Assembly: GCA_030607105.1 (NCBI GenBank)
Contig: JAUWFF010000093.1
Location: forward strand, 1-6,031
Direction: 5' to 3'
DNA length: 6,031 bases
From: Filomicrobium sp.
Lineage (GTDB): Bacteria; Pseudomonadota; Alphaproteobacteria; Rhizobiales; Hyphomicrobiaceae
Shown: one piece after another, positions 1 to 6,031 of the stretch
How positions within the stretch are numbered: position 1 is the first letter of the stretch
Layout of the letters: the number at the start of each line of letters is the position of its first letter
Position numbers and translations under genes: made by a program
Notes under the pieces: model-generated
The model's database searches: none
What the model was told of the DNA's origin: nothing
The model's input: only the letters and a program-made list of their open reading frames with translations

Positions 1-646
1 CTATGGATTGACGCAATTCGGCTGGCAGACCGTCGTCATTGCCCTGGCCGGTGGATTCCTGATCTTGGGACCGCTGTTCGCTGTGGGTCTTTACGAGGTT
101 TCGCGCCGACGGGCAGACGGCGAGATCATTGCATCTGACAAGATCACCTTCCAAGCGCCGCGCTCTCCACAGCAGCTTGCGTTCATGGGGTTCATCTTGC
201 TGTTCTTGTTCTCAGCATGGCTGCGCATCGCGTTCCTGCTCTTTGCGATTTTCTTCGGTAGCGAGATACTTCCCTCGGCGGAACGCTTCATACCCGAACT
301 ACTATTCACGACACACGGGCTTGGACTTCTAATCGTCGGCACAGCCGTCGGAGCAGCACTGGCGTTTGTTGCATACACCATATCAGTGGTTTCAATACCG
401 CTGTTAATGGAGCATCACGTCGACGTCTTCACTGCGATGTCGATCAGCGTCCGCAGCGTCGCGAAGAACCCGAACCCAATGCTGCTCTGGGCCGTCTTGA
501 TCGCAGCGATCATGGGCTGCGGCATCGCCACCGGCTTCCTCGGTTTGATAGTGGCATTCCCACTTCTCGGGCACGCGACGTGGCACGCCTATCGTGACCT
601 CGTCCATCAAGTACCGGCAGTGCCTGAGAAATCCGTCAAAAGCTGA
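1..646 (+). CDS. DUF2189-type integral membrane protein, 5' end cut off by the window
   Basis: The function of this protein is unknown. The reading frame is open back to the window edge (codons for Tyr-Gly precede the TTG at 8), so the TTG is almost certainly internal and the true start lies upstream. About 214 residues are visible. Counting from the TTG, four strongly hydrophobic segments lie near residues 6-28, 57-83, 106-134 and 157-189. The stretch GPLFAVGLYEVSRR after the first helix and GHATWHAYRDLV near the C-terminus are, as I recall, typical of DUF2189 inner-membrane proteins, which are usually about 260 residues long; roughly 40-60 residues would then be missing. No cofactor-binding motif is evident. 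The gene converges on ccoS with 7 bp between stop codons, so it is not in the cco operon. Any role in respiration is inference from position only. Family assignment is from memory of conserved motifs, not from a search. Confidence 0.75.
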   Translation, partial: YGLTQFGWQTVVIALAGGFLILGPLFAVGLYEVSRRRADGEIIASDKITFQAPRSPQQLAFMGFILLFLFSAWLRIAFLLFAIFFGSEILPSAERFIPELLFTTHGLGLLIVGTAVGAALAFVAYTISVVSIPLLMEHHVDVFTAMSISVRSVAKNPNPMLLWAVLIAAIMGCGIATGFLGLIVAFPLLGHATWHAYRDLVHQVPAVPEKSVKS

Positions 647-653
647 CGAGGCG

Positions 654-833
654 CTACTCCTGTGAACCGTCGCGATCACGCTCCTCGTTGGGCGGTTCAT
701 CATCATCAAGGATCCGATAGGCAGCGCCATCCAGGTCCTCGAACTGCCCGGTACGAAGCGCCCATAAGAACGCGACAAGCCCGAGCAGACCCAAAGCAAG
801 AGCGGCCGGTATGAGCCAGGCAAGCGCTGTCAT
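654..833 (-). CDS. ccoS: cbb3-type cytochrome oxidase assembly protein CcoS
   Basis: This is a 59-residue single-span membrane protein needed to make active cbb3 oxidase. In the family, loss of CcoS leaves the enzyme assembled but lacking haem b and copper cofactors in CcoN. The protein starts MTALAWLIPAALALGLLG. It has one hydrophobic helix at about residues 4-26, followed by WALRTGQFEDLDG (24-36) and an acidic stretch at RILDDDEPPNEE. The GQFEDLDG block and the following acidic run are the family signature, and the length is normal for CcoS. The ATG at 831-833 follows an AGGGA Shine-Dalgarno-like sequence with a 9-nt spacer; the stop is TAG. It begins 28 bp after the ccoI stop, so it is the last gene of the ccoGHIS cluster. 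A longer reading frame in another register covers the same bases and is not the gene. Confidence 0.93.
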   Translation of the reverse strand: MTALAWLIPAALALGLLGLVAFLWALRTGQFEDLDGAAYRILDDDEPPNEERDRDGSQE

Positions 834-842
834 TTCTCAACA

Positions 843-847
843 TCCCT
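843..847 (-). promoter_or_regulatory. Ribosome binding site of ccoS
   Basis: AGGGA on the minus strand, 9 nt before the ccoS ATG and inside the 28-bp gap after ccoI. It supports the ATG at 833 as the start of this short gene. Confidence 0.55.
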
Positions 848-861
848 GAAAGACGGGCTAC

Positions 862-3096
862 TTAGAGCTTCAGCTTCGCCGTCGTCAGCCGCAAGGCGTT
901 CGCCGTCACCACAATGGACGAGGCCGACATCGCGATCGCTGCGATAAGTGGCGTCACAAACCCGGCCATGGCGAGAGGAATACAGATAGCATTGTAGGTA
1001 GCGGCGATGGCGAAATTCTGCAGCGACATGCGCCGCGTACGCCTGGCGACCGCGATTGTCTCGGTGAGCGGTGCCAGGCGAAGGCCCTGGATTATGCCGT
1101 CGGATGCAATTTGACTGACCTCAACTGCGGAAGCTGGTGATATAGAGGCGTGCGCCGCCGCCAATGCGGGCGCATCATTAAGCCCATCGCCGACCATCAG
1201 GACACAACGGCCCTCGGCTTCCAGCCGCTTGAGCTGGCCGATCTTCTCATCGGGGCGTTGTCTGGCAAACCAATCCTCGATCCCCGCCGTTGCGGCGGCG
1301 GACTTCACGGCGGCCTCCTGGTCGCCGGACAACAGCACAACGCCAAATCCCGTGGAACGGAGTGCTTCGACGGTATCTGCAGCATCTGCACGCAAAGCAT
1401 CCACAAACCGGAATGCCGTAGCAGCCCCGCCGCCCGCCGGCCGGTACCATAAGGACGCCGCGGCCCTCGCATCATCCGCTACACTTGGATCTCGATCGAC
1501 GCCGCACCAATCCGCCGAACCAAGCCGCTCTTCGCCGCCGCCGGATATCCGCCGGGTAAGACCCGCGCCAGGCGTCTCGATGACCTCATCAGCGGGCACG
1601 ATCCTCAGGCCACTGGCCTCCGCGGCACGCAACACGGCCTGCGCATAGGGGTGTCGGCTCTTAGTCGCCAGAGCCGCGGCCGCGCTCAATGTTTCCTCGC
1701 TGATTTCGTCACCGTTCATCAGCTCCGGAGTTCCCTTGGTCAAGGTTCCGGTCTTGTCGAAGACAATCGTATCGATCTCGGAAAGTCGCTCCAGGCCATC
1801 CGCTGCGGTCATGATCACACCACGATTGAACAGTCGGCTCGTTGCGGCTACCTGGACAGCCGGAACCGCAAGAGCCAGAGCGCACGGACAGGTGATGATG
1901 AGCACCGAAATGGCCGTGATGAGCGCTGCCTCCCAGCCCGCACCAACCCACATCCAGGCCAGGAACGTAACTAGTCCGAGAGTATGGACCACCGGAGCGT
2001 AGAATGCCGCCGCCTTGTCGGCCAGCCGCACATAACGGCCCTTGTTTTGCTCCGCCGTCTCCATCAGACGGGTAATCTCGGCCAACAGCGTATCGTTGTC
2101 GGCGGCGGTCGCTTTGACTTCAATCGGCGCGGTCAGACAGACAGTCCCCGCGAAGACCTGATCGCCGTGACCAGCCGAACGGGGAACGCTTTCACCCGTT
2201 ATCAGCTGCTCGTCGATGTCAGTCCTGCCCGATTGGATGACCCCGTCAACGAAGATTCGCTCGCCGGCGGCCACCAGAACACGCATGCCCGGCAAAAGCG
2301 CCCGCGCCGGCAAGCGCTCGGTCGTGCCATCGTCAGCGACAACGGTCGCCCAGCCCGATTTCATGCCGATCAGGTTCTGGGCGGCACCCTTGGCCCGGCT
2401 GCGAAGGCTCTGGTCGAGATAACGACCAATCAGCAGGAAGAACACGAGCGATACGCTGGCATCGAAATAGACGTGCTCCGTACCACGCATGGTCTGTACC
2501 AGGCTCATGCCCGTCGCCAACAGGAGTGCCAGCGAAATCGGCACATCCATATTGAGCCGCCACGCGTTCAATGCCGTCGCCGCGGAACGGAAGAACGGCT
2601 GGCCGGAATAGGCAACGGTCGGTATTGCGATCAGTGCAGACAACCAGTGGAAGAGCGATTGGATTTCCGCATCCATATCGCTCGCAAGCCCAGCCCAAAC
2701 CGACACCGACAGCAACATGATGTTGGCCGCGGCAAAGCCCGCAACCGCAAGACGCCGCAACAGGTCCCGGTCGGCCCGGTTGCTATCATCAAGATTGTTA
2801 TGCGCGAGATTGGCGGCACGGAAACCAGCCTCAGCCAACGTCTGGATGATCGTTTCAGTGCCCGTGTTCTGCGGATCGAAGGCGACCGTAACACGCTTTG
2901 CCGAAAGGTTGGCGCGAACCGAAGCAATCCCTGGGGCATCTTCCAGCACGCGCTCGATTTTGCGCATGCAGCCGCCACAGTTCATATTCTCGATCGCAAG
3001 AACCGCACTTTCTGGCTTCGCCTGCGGCCGTTCAAGCGGCTCACCAGTCGCCGTCCGTTCGGCGGCTCCCGGATCGATATCTACTGCGAAAGCCAT
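862..3096 (-). CDS. ccoI: Copper-transporting P1B-type ATPase CcoI (FixI)
   Basis: This inner-membrane ATPase exports Cu(I) from the cytoplasm and supplies copper for the CuB centre of cbb3 oxidase; it is distinct from the CopA detoxification pumps. With the chosen start the protein has 744 residues. An N-terminal heavy-metal-associated domain carries MNCGGC (Cys40, Cys43). Eight membrane helices follow in P1B order: four before the actuator domain, two around the ion site and two at the C-terminus. Visible catalytic motifs are TGES in the actuator (300-303), the copper-site CPC in helix 6 (403-405), the phosphorylation motif DKTGT (Asp447), the HP dipeptide of the nucleotide domain (482-483) and GDGLND (636-641). 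The last helix has the MSASSIVVTANALRL pattern. The start is set at the ATG at 3094-3096 (MAFAVDI) because AAGGAG lies 5 nt upstream. An in-frame start at 3168 would add 24 arginine-rich residues and overlap ccoH by 88 bp. The chosen start still overlaps ccoH by 16 bp, which suggests coupled translation. Confidence 0.96.
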   Translation of the reverse strand: MAFAVDIDPGAAERTATGEPLERPQAKPESAVLAIENMNCGGCMRKIERVLEDAPGIASVRANLSAKRVTVAFDPQNTGTETIIQTLAEAGFRAANLAHNNLDDSNRADRDLLRRLAVAGFAAANIMLLSVSVWAGLASDMDAEIQSLFHWLSALIAIPTVAYSGQPFFRSAATALNAWRLNMDVPISLALLLATGMSLVQTMRGTEHVYFDASVSLVFFLLIGRYLDQSLRSRAKGAAQNLIGMKSGWATVVADDGTTERLPARALLPGMRVLVAAGERIFVDGVIQSGRTDIDEQLITGESVPRSAGHGDQVFAGTVCLTAPIEVKATAADNDTLLAEITRLMETAEQNKGRYVRLADKAAAFYAPVVHTLGLVTFLAWMWVGAGWEAALITAISVLIITCPCALALAVPAVQVAATSRLFNRGVIMTAADGLERLSEIDTIVFDKTGTLTKGTPELMNGDEISEETLSAAAALATKSRHPYAQAVLRAAEASGLRIVPADEVIETPGAGLTRRISGGGEERLGSADWCGVDRDPSVADDARAAASLWYRPAGGGAATAFRFVDALRADAADTVEALRSTGFGVVLLSGDQEAAVKSAAATAGIEDWFARQRPDEKIGQLKRLEAEGRCVLMVGDGLNDAPALAAAHASISPASAVEVSQIASDGIIQGLRLAPLTETIAVARRTRRMSLQNFAIAATYNAICIPLAMAGFVTPLIAAIAMSASSIVVTANALRLTTAKLKL

Positions 3097-3596
3097 AGGC
3101 GCTCCTTCAAGCGCAACCGGACTACTTCTTTGGCGACCGGATCGCGGGCTTCTATCGCAACGATCCAATGGCCGGGCGCAAGATCGATCTTCTCGGATTG
3201 ATAGCGACCAGAGCCGGCGTCTTCGAAGACCACCGTCCGATCGAATCGATCGGTCGCCGGCCGCCCAGCTTTGCCGTCAACGCGAAGCCCACGGACCGGC
3301 GTGCCGTCCTGACTGAGAAGAGTCACTTCAAGATGACCGTCCTTCGCCGAGATTTTGCCCTGCCATCCGAGCTTTTCGAACTGGCGGGCTTCCTCCAGAC
3401 GGTCGTTGTAGGCAACGCCTTTGCGATAGGCATCAGCTGTCTCTAATCCGGTGAAGGTGGTCACGGCGAAGTACAAGAAAACCATGTTTGCCGCGATCAT
3501 CACACCAAAGAAACTGAGAAGCGCCACGAGCACGTGCCAGCCCTTTAGCGTCCAGCCACCATGGCCCGTTTCATGCAGTCCCTCGTGAATAGTCAT
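3081..3596 (-). CDS. ccoH: cbb3 oxidase assembly protein CcoH (FixH family)
   Basis: CcoH is a small membrane-anchored protein that binds cbb3 assembly intermediates and is needed for a stable complex. The product has 171 residues, which is normal for FixH proteins. A short N-terminal tail precedes a single hydrophobic helix at about residues 21-46, followed by TADAYRKGVAYN (53-64), the conserved FixH block just outside the membrane. The rest is a predicted periplasmic beta-rich domain; residues near LTLAPG-like DLAPGHWIVAIEA (138-150) resemble the end of that fold. The ATG at 3594-3596 overlaps the ccoG TGA as ATGA, and GGAG lies 9 nt upstream inside ccoG. The 3' end overlaps the ccoI start by 16 bp. 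This chaining of stops and starts suggests that ccoG, ccoH and ccoI are translated as a coupled unit. Confidence 0.94.
   Translation of the reverse strand: MTIHEGLHETGHGGWTLKGWHVLVALLSFFGVMIAANMVFLYFAVTTFTGLETADAYRKGVAYNDRLEEARQFEKLGWQGKISAKDGHLEVTLLSQDGTPVRGLRVDGKAGRPATDRFDRTVVFEDAGSGRYQSEKIDLAPGHWIVAIEARDPVAKEVVRLRLKERLWLSQ
3102..3107 (-). promoter_or_regulatory. Ribosome binding site that sets the ccoI start
   Basis: AAGGAG on the minus strand ends 5 nt before the ATG at 3096. It lies within the last codons of ccoH. It is the strongest Shine-Dalgarno match seen in the window and is the main reason to prefer the 744-residue CcoI over the 768-residue version. Confidence 0.75.
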
Positions 3597-5122
3597 TTCT
3601 TAGGGCTCCGGAATTTCGTGCCACGACGCGTCACCGACCCGTCCTCGATGTCAGTCACCACAAAAGTCAGATCCGTAGATTCGTCTTTGAGCTGGCTGAC
3701 GGCCAGTTTCGGCAGAGATAGATAAACGCGGATGGCGCGGAGACTGTCAGGGACAACATCGATGACCGGATCAGCTTTTTTGAAGCCCACAAAATCGAGT
3801 TTCGGATCAACGGCTGTCGCGGGCAATCCTTCAATCGACACTTTGTACTGACGTGTCTCGTGGCGCTTGTTGAGGATCTTCAACGTATAGCCATTGCGGA
3901 TGCCCCCATCAGAGAGCCTCACGAACAGCGGATTGCGGTCACGCAAGACATTGAGTTGCAGCTCCGAGCGGTTGACCCAACCGTAAGTCATTAACCCCAA
4001 CACCGCGGGGATGAGCACCATGTAGAGGATTGTTCGGGTGCGGAAAACCTTGACCGGCACGTTACCGCCAGTCTGAGCGGCCTTAAGGTTGTGGAACGTA
4101 TCGTAGGCGATCAAGTTTGGCGGACGCCCGACCTTTCCCATAATCTCGTTGCAAGCATCAATGCACAGCGCGCATTGAATACACTCCAGCTGCGAACCTT
4201 GCCGTATGTCGATTCCCACCGGACAGACGACGACACACTGCTTGCAGTCGATGCAATCACCGCGCCCGTCCCAGGTATCAGCCTTTTTGTGGGGCCCGCG
4301 CGGCTCACCCCGTTGCGGTCGGTAGCTCACCAACATCGAGTGATCATCGTACATGGCTCCCTGGATGCGCGGCCAAGGACACATGTAGATGCAGACCTGT
4401 TCGCGTGCCAAACCACCGAGAGCATACGTAGTGAAGGTGAAAACGCCGACAAAGACGTAAGCGATGTAAGGCGCCGTCCCCGTCATGAATTCATAGGCGA
4501 GCGTCGGTGCGTCGCGGAAGTAGAAGACGAAGGCACCGCCAGTCAGCACCGAAATGAACAGCCAGCTCGCGTGGGTAATACCAAGCTTCCAGACCTTCTC
4601 CAAGCTCCAAGGCGCCTTTTGCAGACGCAGACGGGCATTGCGGTCACCCTGAAAGAACCGCTCGACCATGATGAACAAATCGGTCCAAACGGTCTGCGGA
4701 CAGGCATAACCACACCACACCCGCCCCGCGAGCGCGGTCACCAGAAACAACACCAGAGACGCCAGAATAAGCAAACCCGTGACGTAGTAGAACTCCTGCG
4801 CCCAAATCTCCATCGGACCAAAAAACAGTCGCTGATCAGCAAAATCGATCAATACAGCTTGATCCGGCAGCGTCGGACCCCGGTCCCAGCGCAGCCACGG
4901 CACCAAGTAGTAGAAGGCCAGCGTCAGCACCATGACGATCCACTTGAGATTCCGGAAGGTTCCGTGCACCAGCTTGGGATGGATCGCGACACGATCGACG
5001 TAAAGTGGGCGGTCGTCCTTGGCGTTAACAGGTTCAACGTCGTGTCGCATGACGCCAGGCGCCGCTTCGACTGGCTCGTTCTCCACCTTCGGAGTGATGT
5101 AGCTATCTAAAGTGGTCGCCAT
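3593..5122 (-). CDS. ccoG: Polyferredoxin-like membrane protein CcoG (FixG/RdxA)
   Basis: CcoG is an inner-membrane iron-sulfur protein of the cbb3 assembly pathway. Work on the Rhodobacter protein indicates it reduces Cu(II) to Cu(I), the form CcoI-type pumps and copper chaperones handle. The chosen product has 509 residues, normal for the family. Hydrophobic helices lie near 60-76, 111-133, 183-201, 218-237 and 363-382. WCGYACPQ (Cys137, Cys141) and CIYMCP (Cys244, Cys248) sit at membrane borders. Two ferredoxin-like clusters follow: CIDCKQCVVVCP (Cys290, 293, 296, 300) and CIQCALCIDAC (Cys314, 317, 320, 324). From about residue 385 the C-terminal part is the Ig-like FixG domain. The start is the ATG at 5120-5122 (MATTLDSY), with AGGA 10 nt upstream. 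The frame stays open to a GTG at 5263, but that would add 47 residues encoded through the intergenic hairpin and with no resemblance to CcoG. Confidence 0.96.
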   Translation of the reverse strand: MATTLDSYITPKVENEPVEAAPGVMRHDVEPVNAKDDRPLYVDRVAIHPKLVHGTFRNLKWIVMVLTLAFYYLVPWLRWDRGPTLPDQAVLIDFADQRLFFGPMEIWAQEFYYVTGLLILASLVLFLVTALAGRVWCGYACPQTVWTDLFIMVERFFQGDRNARLRLQKAPWSLEKVWKLGITHASWLFISVLTGGAFVFYFRDAPTLAYEFMTGTAPYIAYVFVGVFTFTTYALGGLAREQVCIYMCPWPRIQGAMYDDHSMLVSYRPQRGEPRGPHKKADTWDGRGDCIDCKQCVVVCPVGIDIRQGSQLECIQCALCIDACNEIMGKVGRPPNLIAYDTFHNLKAAQTGGNVPVKVFRTRTILYMVLIPAVLGLMTYGWVNRSELQLNVLRDRNPLFVRLSDGGIRNGYTLKILNKRHETRQYKVSIEGLPATAVDPKLDFVGFKKADPVIDVVPDSLRAIRVYLSLPKLAVSQLKDESTDLTFVVTDIEDGSVTRRGTKFRSPKK

Positions 5123-5206
5123 GCACGCATCATCCTCGATGGCGGTTTCCGACAATGTGAGAGTCGGCAGGCGTATTCGCCATAATCTTTTGATTTTTAG
5201 AGTGAA

Positions 5207-5265
5207 GCGTGGCGAGCGCCGAGCCCAAAAAGGTTGATCCCTTATCGCTCCATCGCTCGCCACGC
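5207..5265. repeat. Perfect 12-bp inverted repeat between ccoP and ccoG
   Basis: GCGTGGCGAGCG at 5207-5218 is matched exactly by its reverse complement CGCTCGCCACGC at 5254-5265, with 35 bases between. In the ccoP transcript the stem would begin 21 nt after the ccoP stop. It would be GC-rich and stable, but it is not followed by a run of U, so it does not look like a simple intrinsic terminator. The 7-mer ATCGCTC occurs twice in tandem (5244-5250 and 5252-5258), the second copy forming part of the right arm. Possible roles are protection of the 3' end of the structural-gene mRNA, partial termination, or a processing site that lowers expression of the assembly genes. The repeat is seen directly; the role is inference. 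Confidence 0.6.
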
Positions 5266-5286
5266 GTGTCTTCTCATCACATCAGC

Positions 5287-6031
5287 TTATTGGCCGCCGC
5301 CGAGTGAATGGACGTAAACGGCAAGCTGCTTGAGCGTGACATCATCAAGGCGAGTGTGCCACGGCGGCATAACCCCGCCGCGCCCAGTGTGGATCGACTT
5401 GAGAACGTCCTTCTTGTCGCCGCCATACAGCCAGATGCCATTGGCTAGGTTTGGAGCACCCAACTCGGTGTTGCCATGTCCGTTCTCACCATGACAGGCG
5501 GCGCACTGCTCCGCAAAGATCGCCGCTCCGCGCCCGGCAGCTTCCTGATCGGTAGCCGCATTGTTCAAGGAAAGAACATACTCAGCAACATCGTTGATCT
5601 GCGGCCTCTCCAGCAACTGCTCCTGGCCGAACTTCGGCATATCACTTTGCCGAGAATCTTCATCGGCATTGCGGATGCCATGGCGGATCGTGCCATGTAT
5701 GGCTTCCAAATCCCCACCCCAGATCCAGTCATCGTCATTGAGGTTCGGATATCCTTTGAAGCCCTGCGCGCCACGCCCATGGCAGGGTGCGCAGTTGCCA
5801 CCAAAGGCCGCCGCTCCACCGGCTAGCGCGAATTCCAGGAGTTCCGGGTTCTTCTGGATCTCGCCCAGTTCCGCCTGGGCGATGGCATCTCGGAATTTGG
5901 ACTGGGCTGCCTTGCCGGCCGCAATCTGATCCATCACCACCTGACGCTGACTGTAACCAAGGACTCCTCTTGTATAGTCGGAAGCCAATGGCCAGGCCGG
6001 ATATGCCACCATGTACCCGATCGACCAAATA
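5287..6031 (-). CDS. ccoP: cbb3 oxidase dihaem cytochrome c subunit CcoP, 5' end cut off by the window
   Basis: CcoP is the membrane-anchored dihaem cytochrome c subunit that feeds electrons into the CcoN catalytic subunit on the periplasmic side. The frame runs off the right edge; about 247 residues are visible of a usual 290 or so, and the missing part would hold the cytoplasmic tail and most of the N-terminal helix. The visible start, IWSIGYMVAYPAWP, is the conserved end of that helix. Counting from the Met at 6012, two CxxCH haem sites are present: CAPCH at 74-78 and CAACH at 170-174. Likely axial methionines are Met125 (SDMPKFG) and Met215 (GVMPPW). The Met at 6012 is therefore internal, not the start. 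The stop is TAA at 5287-5289. The other structural genes, ccoN, ccoO and usually ccoQ, should lie beyond the right edge, along with the main oxygen-responsive promoter. Confidence 0.96.
   Translation of the reverse strand, partial: IWSIGYMVAYPAWPLASDYTRGVLGYSQRQVVMDQIAAGKAAQSKFRDAIAQAELGEIQKNPELLEFALAGGAAAFGGNCAPCHGRGAQGFKGYPNLNDDDWIWGGDLEAIHGTIRHGIRNADEDSRQSDMPKFGQEQLLERPQINDVAEYVLSLNNAATDQEAAGRGAAIFAEQCAACHGENGHGNTELGAPNLANGIWLYGGDKKDVLKSIHTGRGGVMPPWHTRLDDVTLKQLAVYVHSLGGGQ

Noticed and set aside
662..699. Inverted repeat TGAACCG (662-668) and CGGTTCA (693-699)
   Set aside because: Only 7 bp, inside ccoS coding sequence, with no U tract; most likely chance.
404..823. Minus-strand open frame of 139 codons across the DUF2189 gene and ccoS
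   Set aside because: It is antisense to the DUF2189 gene and out of register with ccoS, and the product has no recognisable features. The 59-residue CcoS frame explains the region.
1984..3201. Plus-strand open frame of 405 codons opposite ccoI
   Set aside because: It lies wholly antisense to a gene with every P1B ATPase motif. Its product is rich in Arg, Gln and His with no hydrophobic core or recognisable motif, as expected of an antisense shadow in GC-rich DNA.
4091..5110. Plus-strand open frame of 339 codons opposite ccoG
   Set aside because: Antisense to the conserved CcoG frame, with a low-complexity charged product and no domain signature.
5149..5206. Possible separate ccoG promoter in the AT-rich stretch near 5181-5206, and a small CCGAC/GTCGG pairing at 5149-5167
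   Set aside because: No convincing -35 and -10 pair at proper spacing was found, and a 5-bp stem with a 9-base loop is expected by chance.
5234..5247. Possible FNR/FixK box (TTGAT followed by TATCG) in the ccoP-ccoG gap
   Set aside because: The right half does not match the TTGAT-N4-ATCAA consensus at normal spacing, and the site lies inside the hairpin loop. The usual oxygen-responsive site would be upstream of ccoN, outside the window.
5123..5263. N-terminal extension of CcoG from a GTG at 5263
   Set aside because: The extra 47 residues are encoded through the inverted repeat and are unlike CcoG N-termini, while the ATG at 5122 has an AGGA upstream and gives a family-typical length.

Overview
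The window holds the 3' part of a cbb3-type cytochrome c oxidase locus. The minus strand carries, in transcription order, the end of ccoP, then the full assembly cluster ccoG-ccoH-ccoI-ccoS (the fixGHIS type). One unrelated-looking membrane-protein gene, of the DUF2189 type, lies on the plus strand at the left edge and converges on ccoS. The DNA is GC-rich and the proteins look proteobacterial. The compact ccoP-G-H-I-S order, a CcoI with a single N-terminal CxxC metal-binding domain and no Cys-rich N-terminal extension, and the adjacent DUF2189 protein point to an alphaproteobacterium, possibly Hyphomicrobiales. The genus cannot be told from this sequence.

Layout from right to left, the direction of transcription: ccoP (5287 to the right edge, 5' end cut off) encodes the membrane-anchored dihaem cytochrome c subunit. 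A 164-bp gap contains a perfect 12-bp inverted repeat. ccoG (3593-5122) encodes the polyferredoxin-like membrane protein. ccoH (3081-3596) overlaps ccoG by 4 bp. ccoI (862-3096) encodes the copper-transporting P1B ATPase and overlaps ccoH by 16 bp. ccoS (654-833) encodes a 59-residue assembly protein and begins 28 bp after ccoI. The plus-strand DUF2189 gene ends at 646, 7 bp from the ccoS stop.

How the genes work together: CcoP passes electrons from soluble or membrane cytochrome c towards the haem-copper subunit CcoN, which is encoded outside the window. CcoG and CcoI are thought to reduce copper and move it across the membrane for the CuB centre. CcoH is a small membrane partner that stabilises the complex. 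CcoS is needed for cofactor insertion into CcoN. The enzyme is a high-affinity terminal oxidase used under low oxygen.

Nearly every base is coding. The only non-coding stretch of note is 5123-5286. I found no RNA gene, mobile element, CRISPR array or novel system. The points worth noting are the short ccoS gene, the corrected starts of ccoI and ccoG, the intergenic hairpin, and the tight convergent ends of the DUF2189 gene and ccoS.
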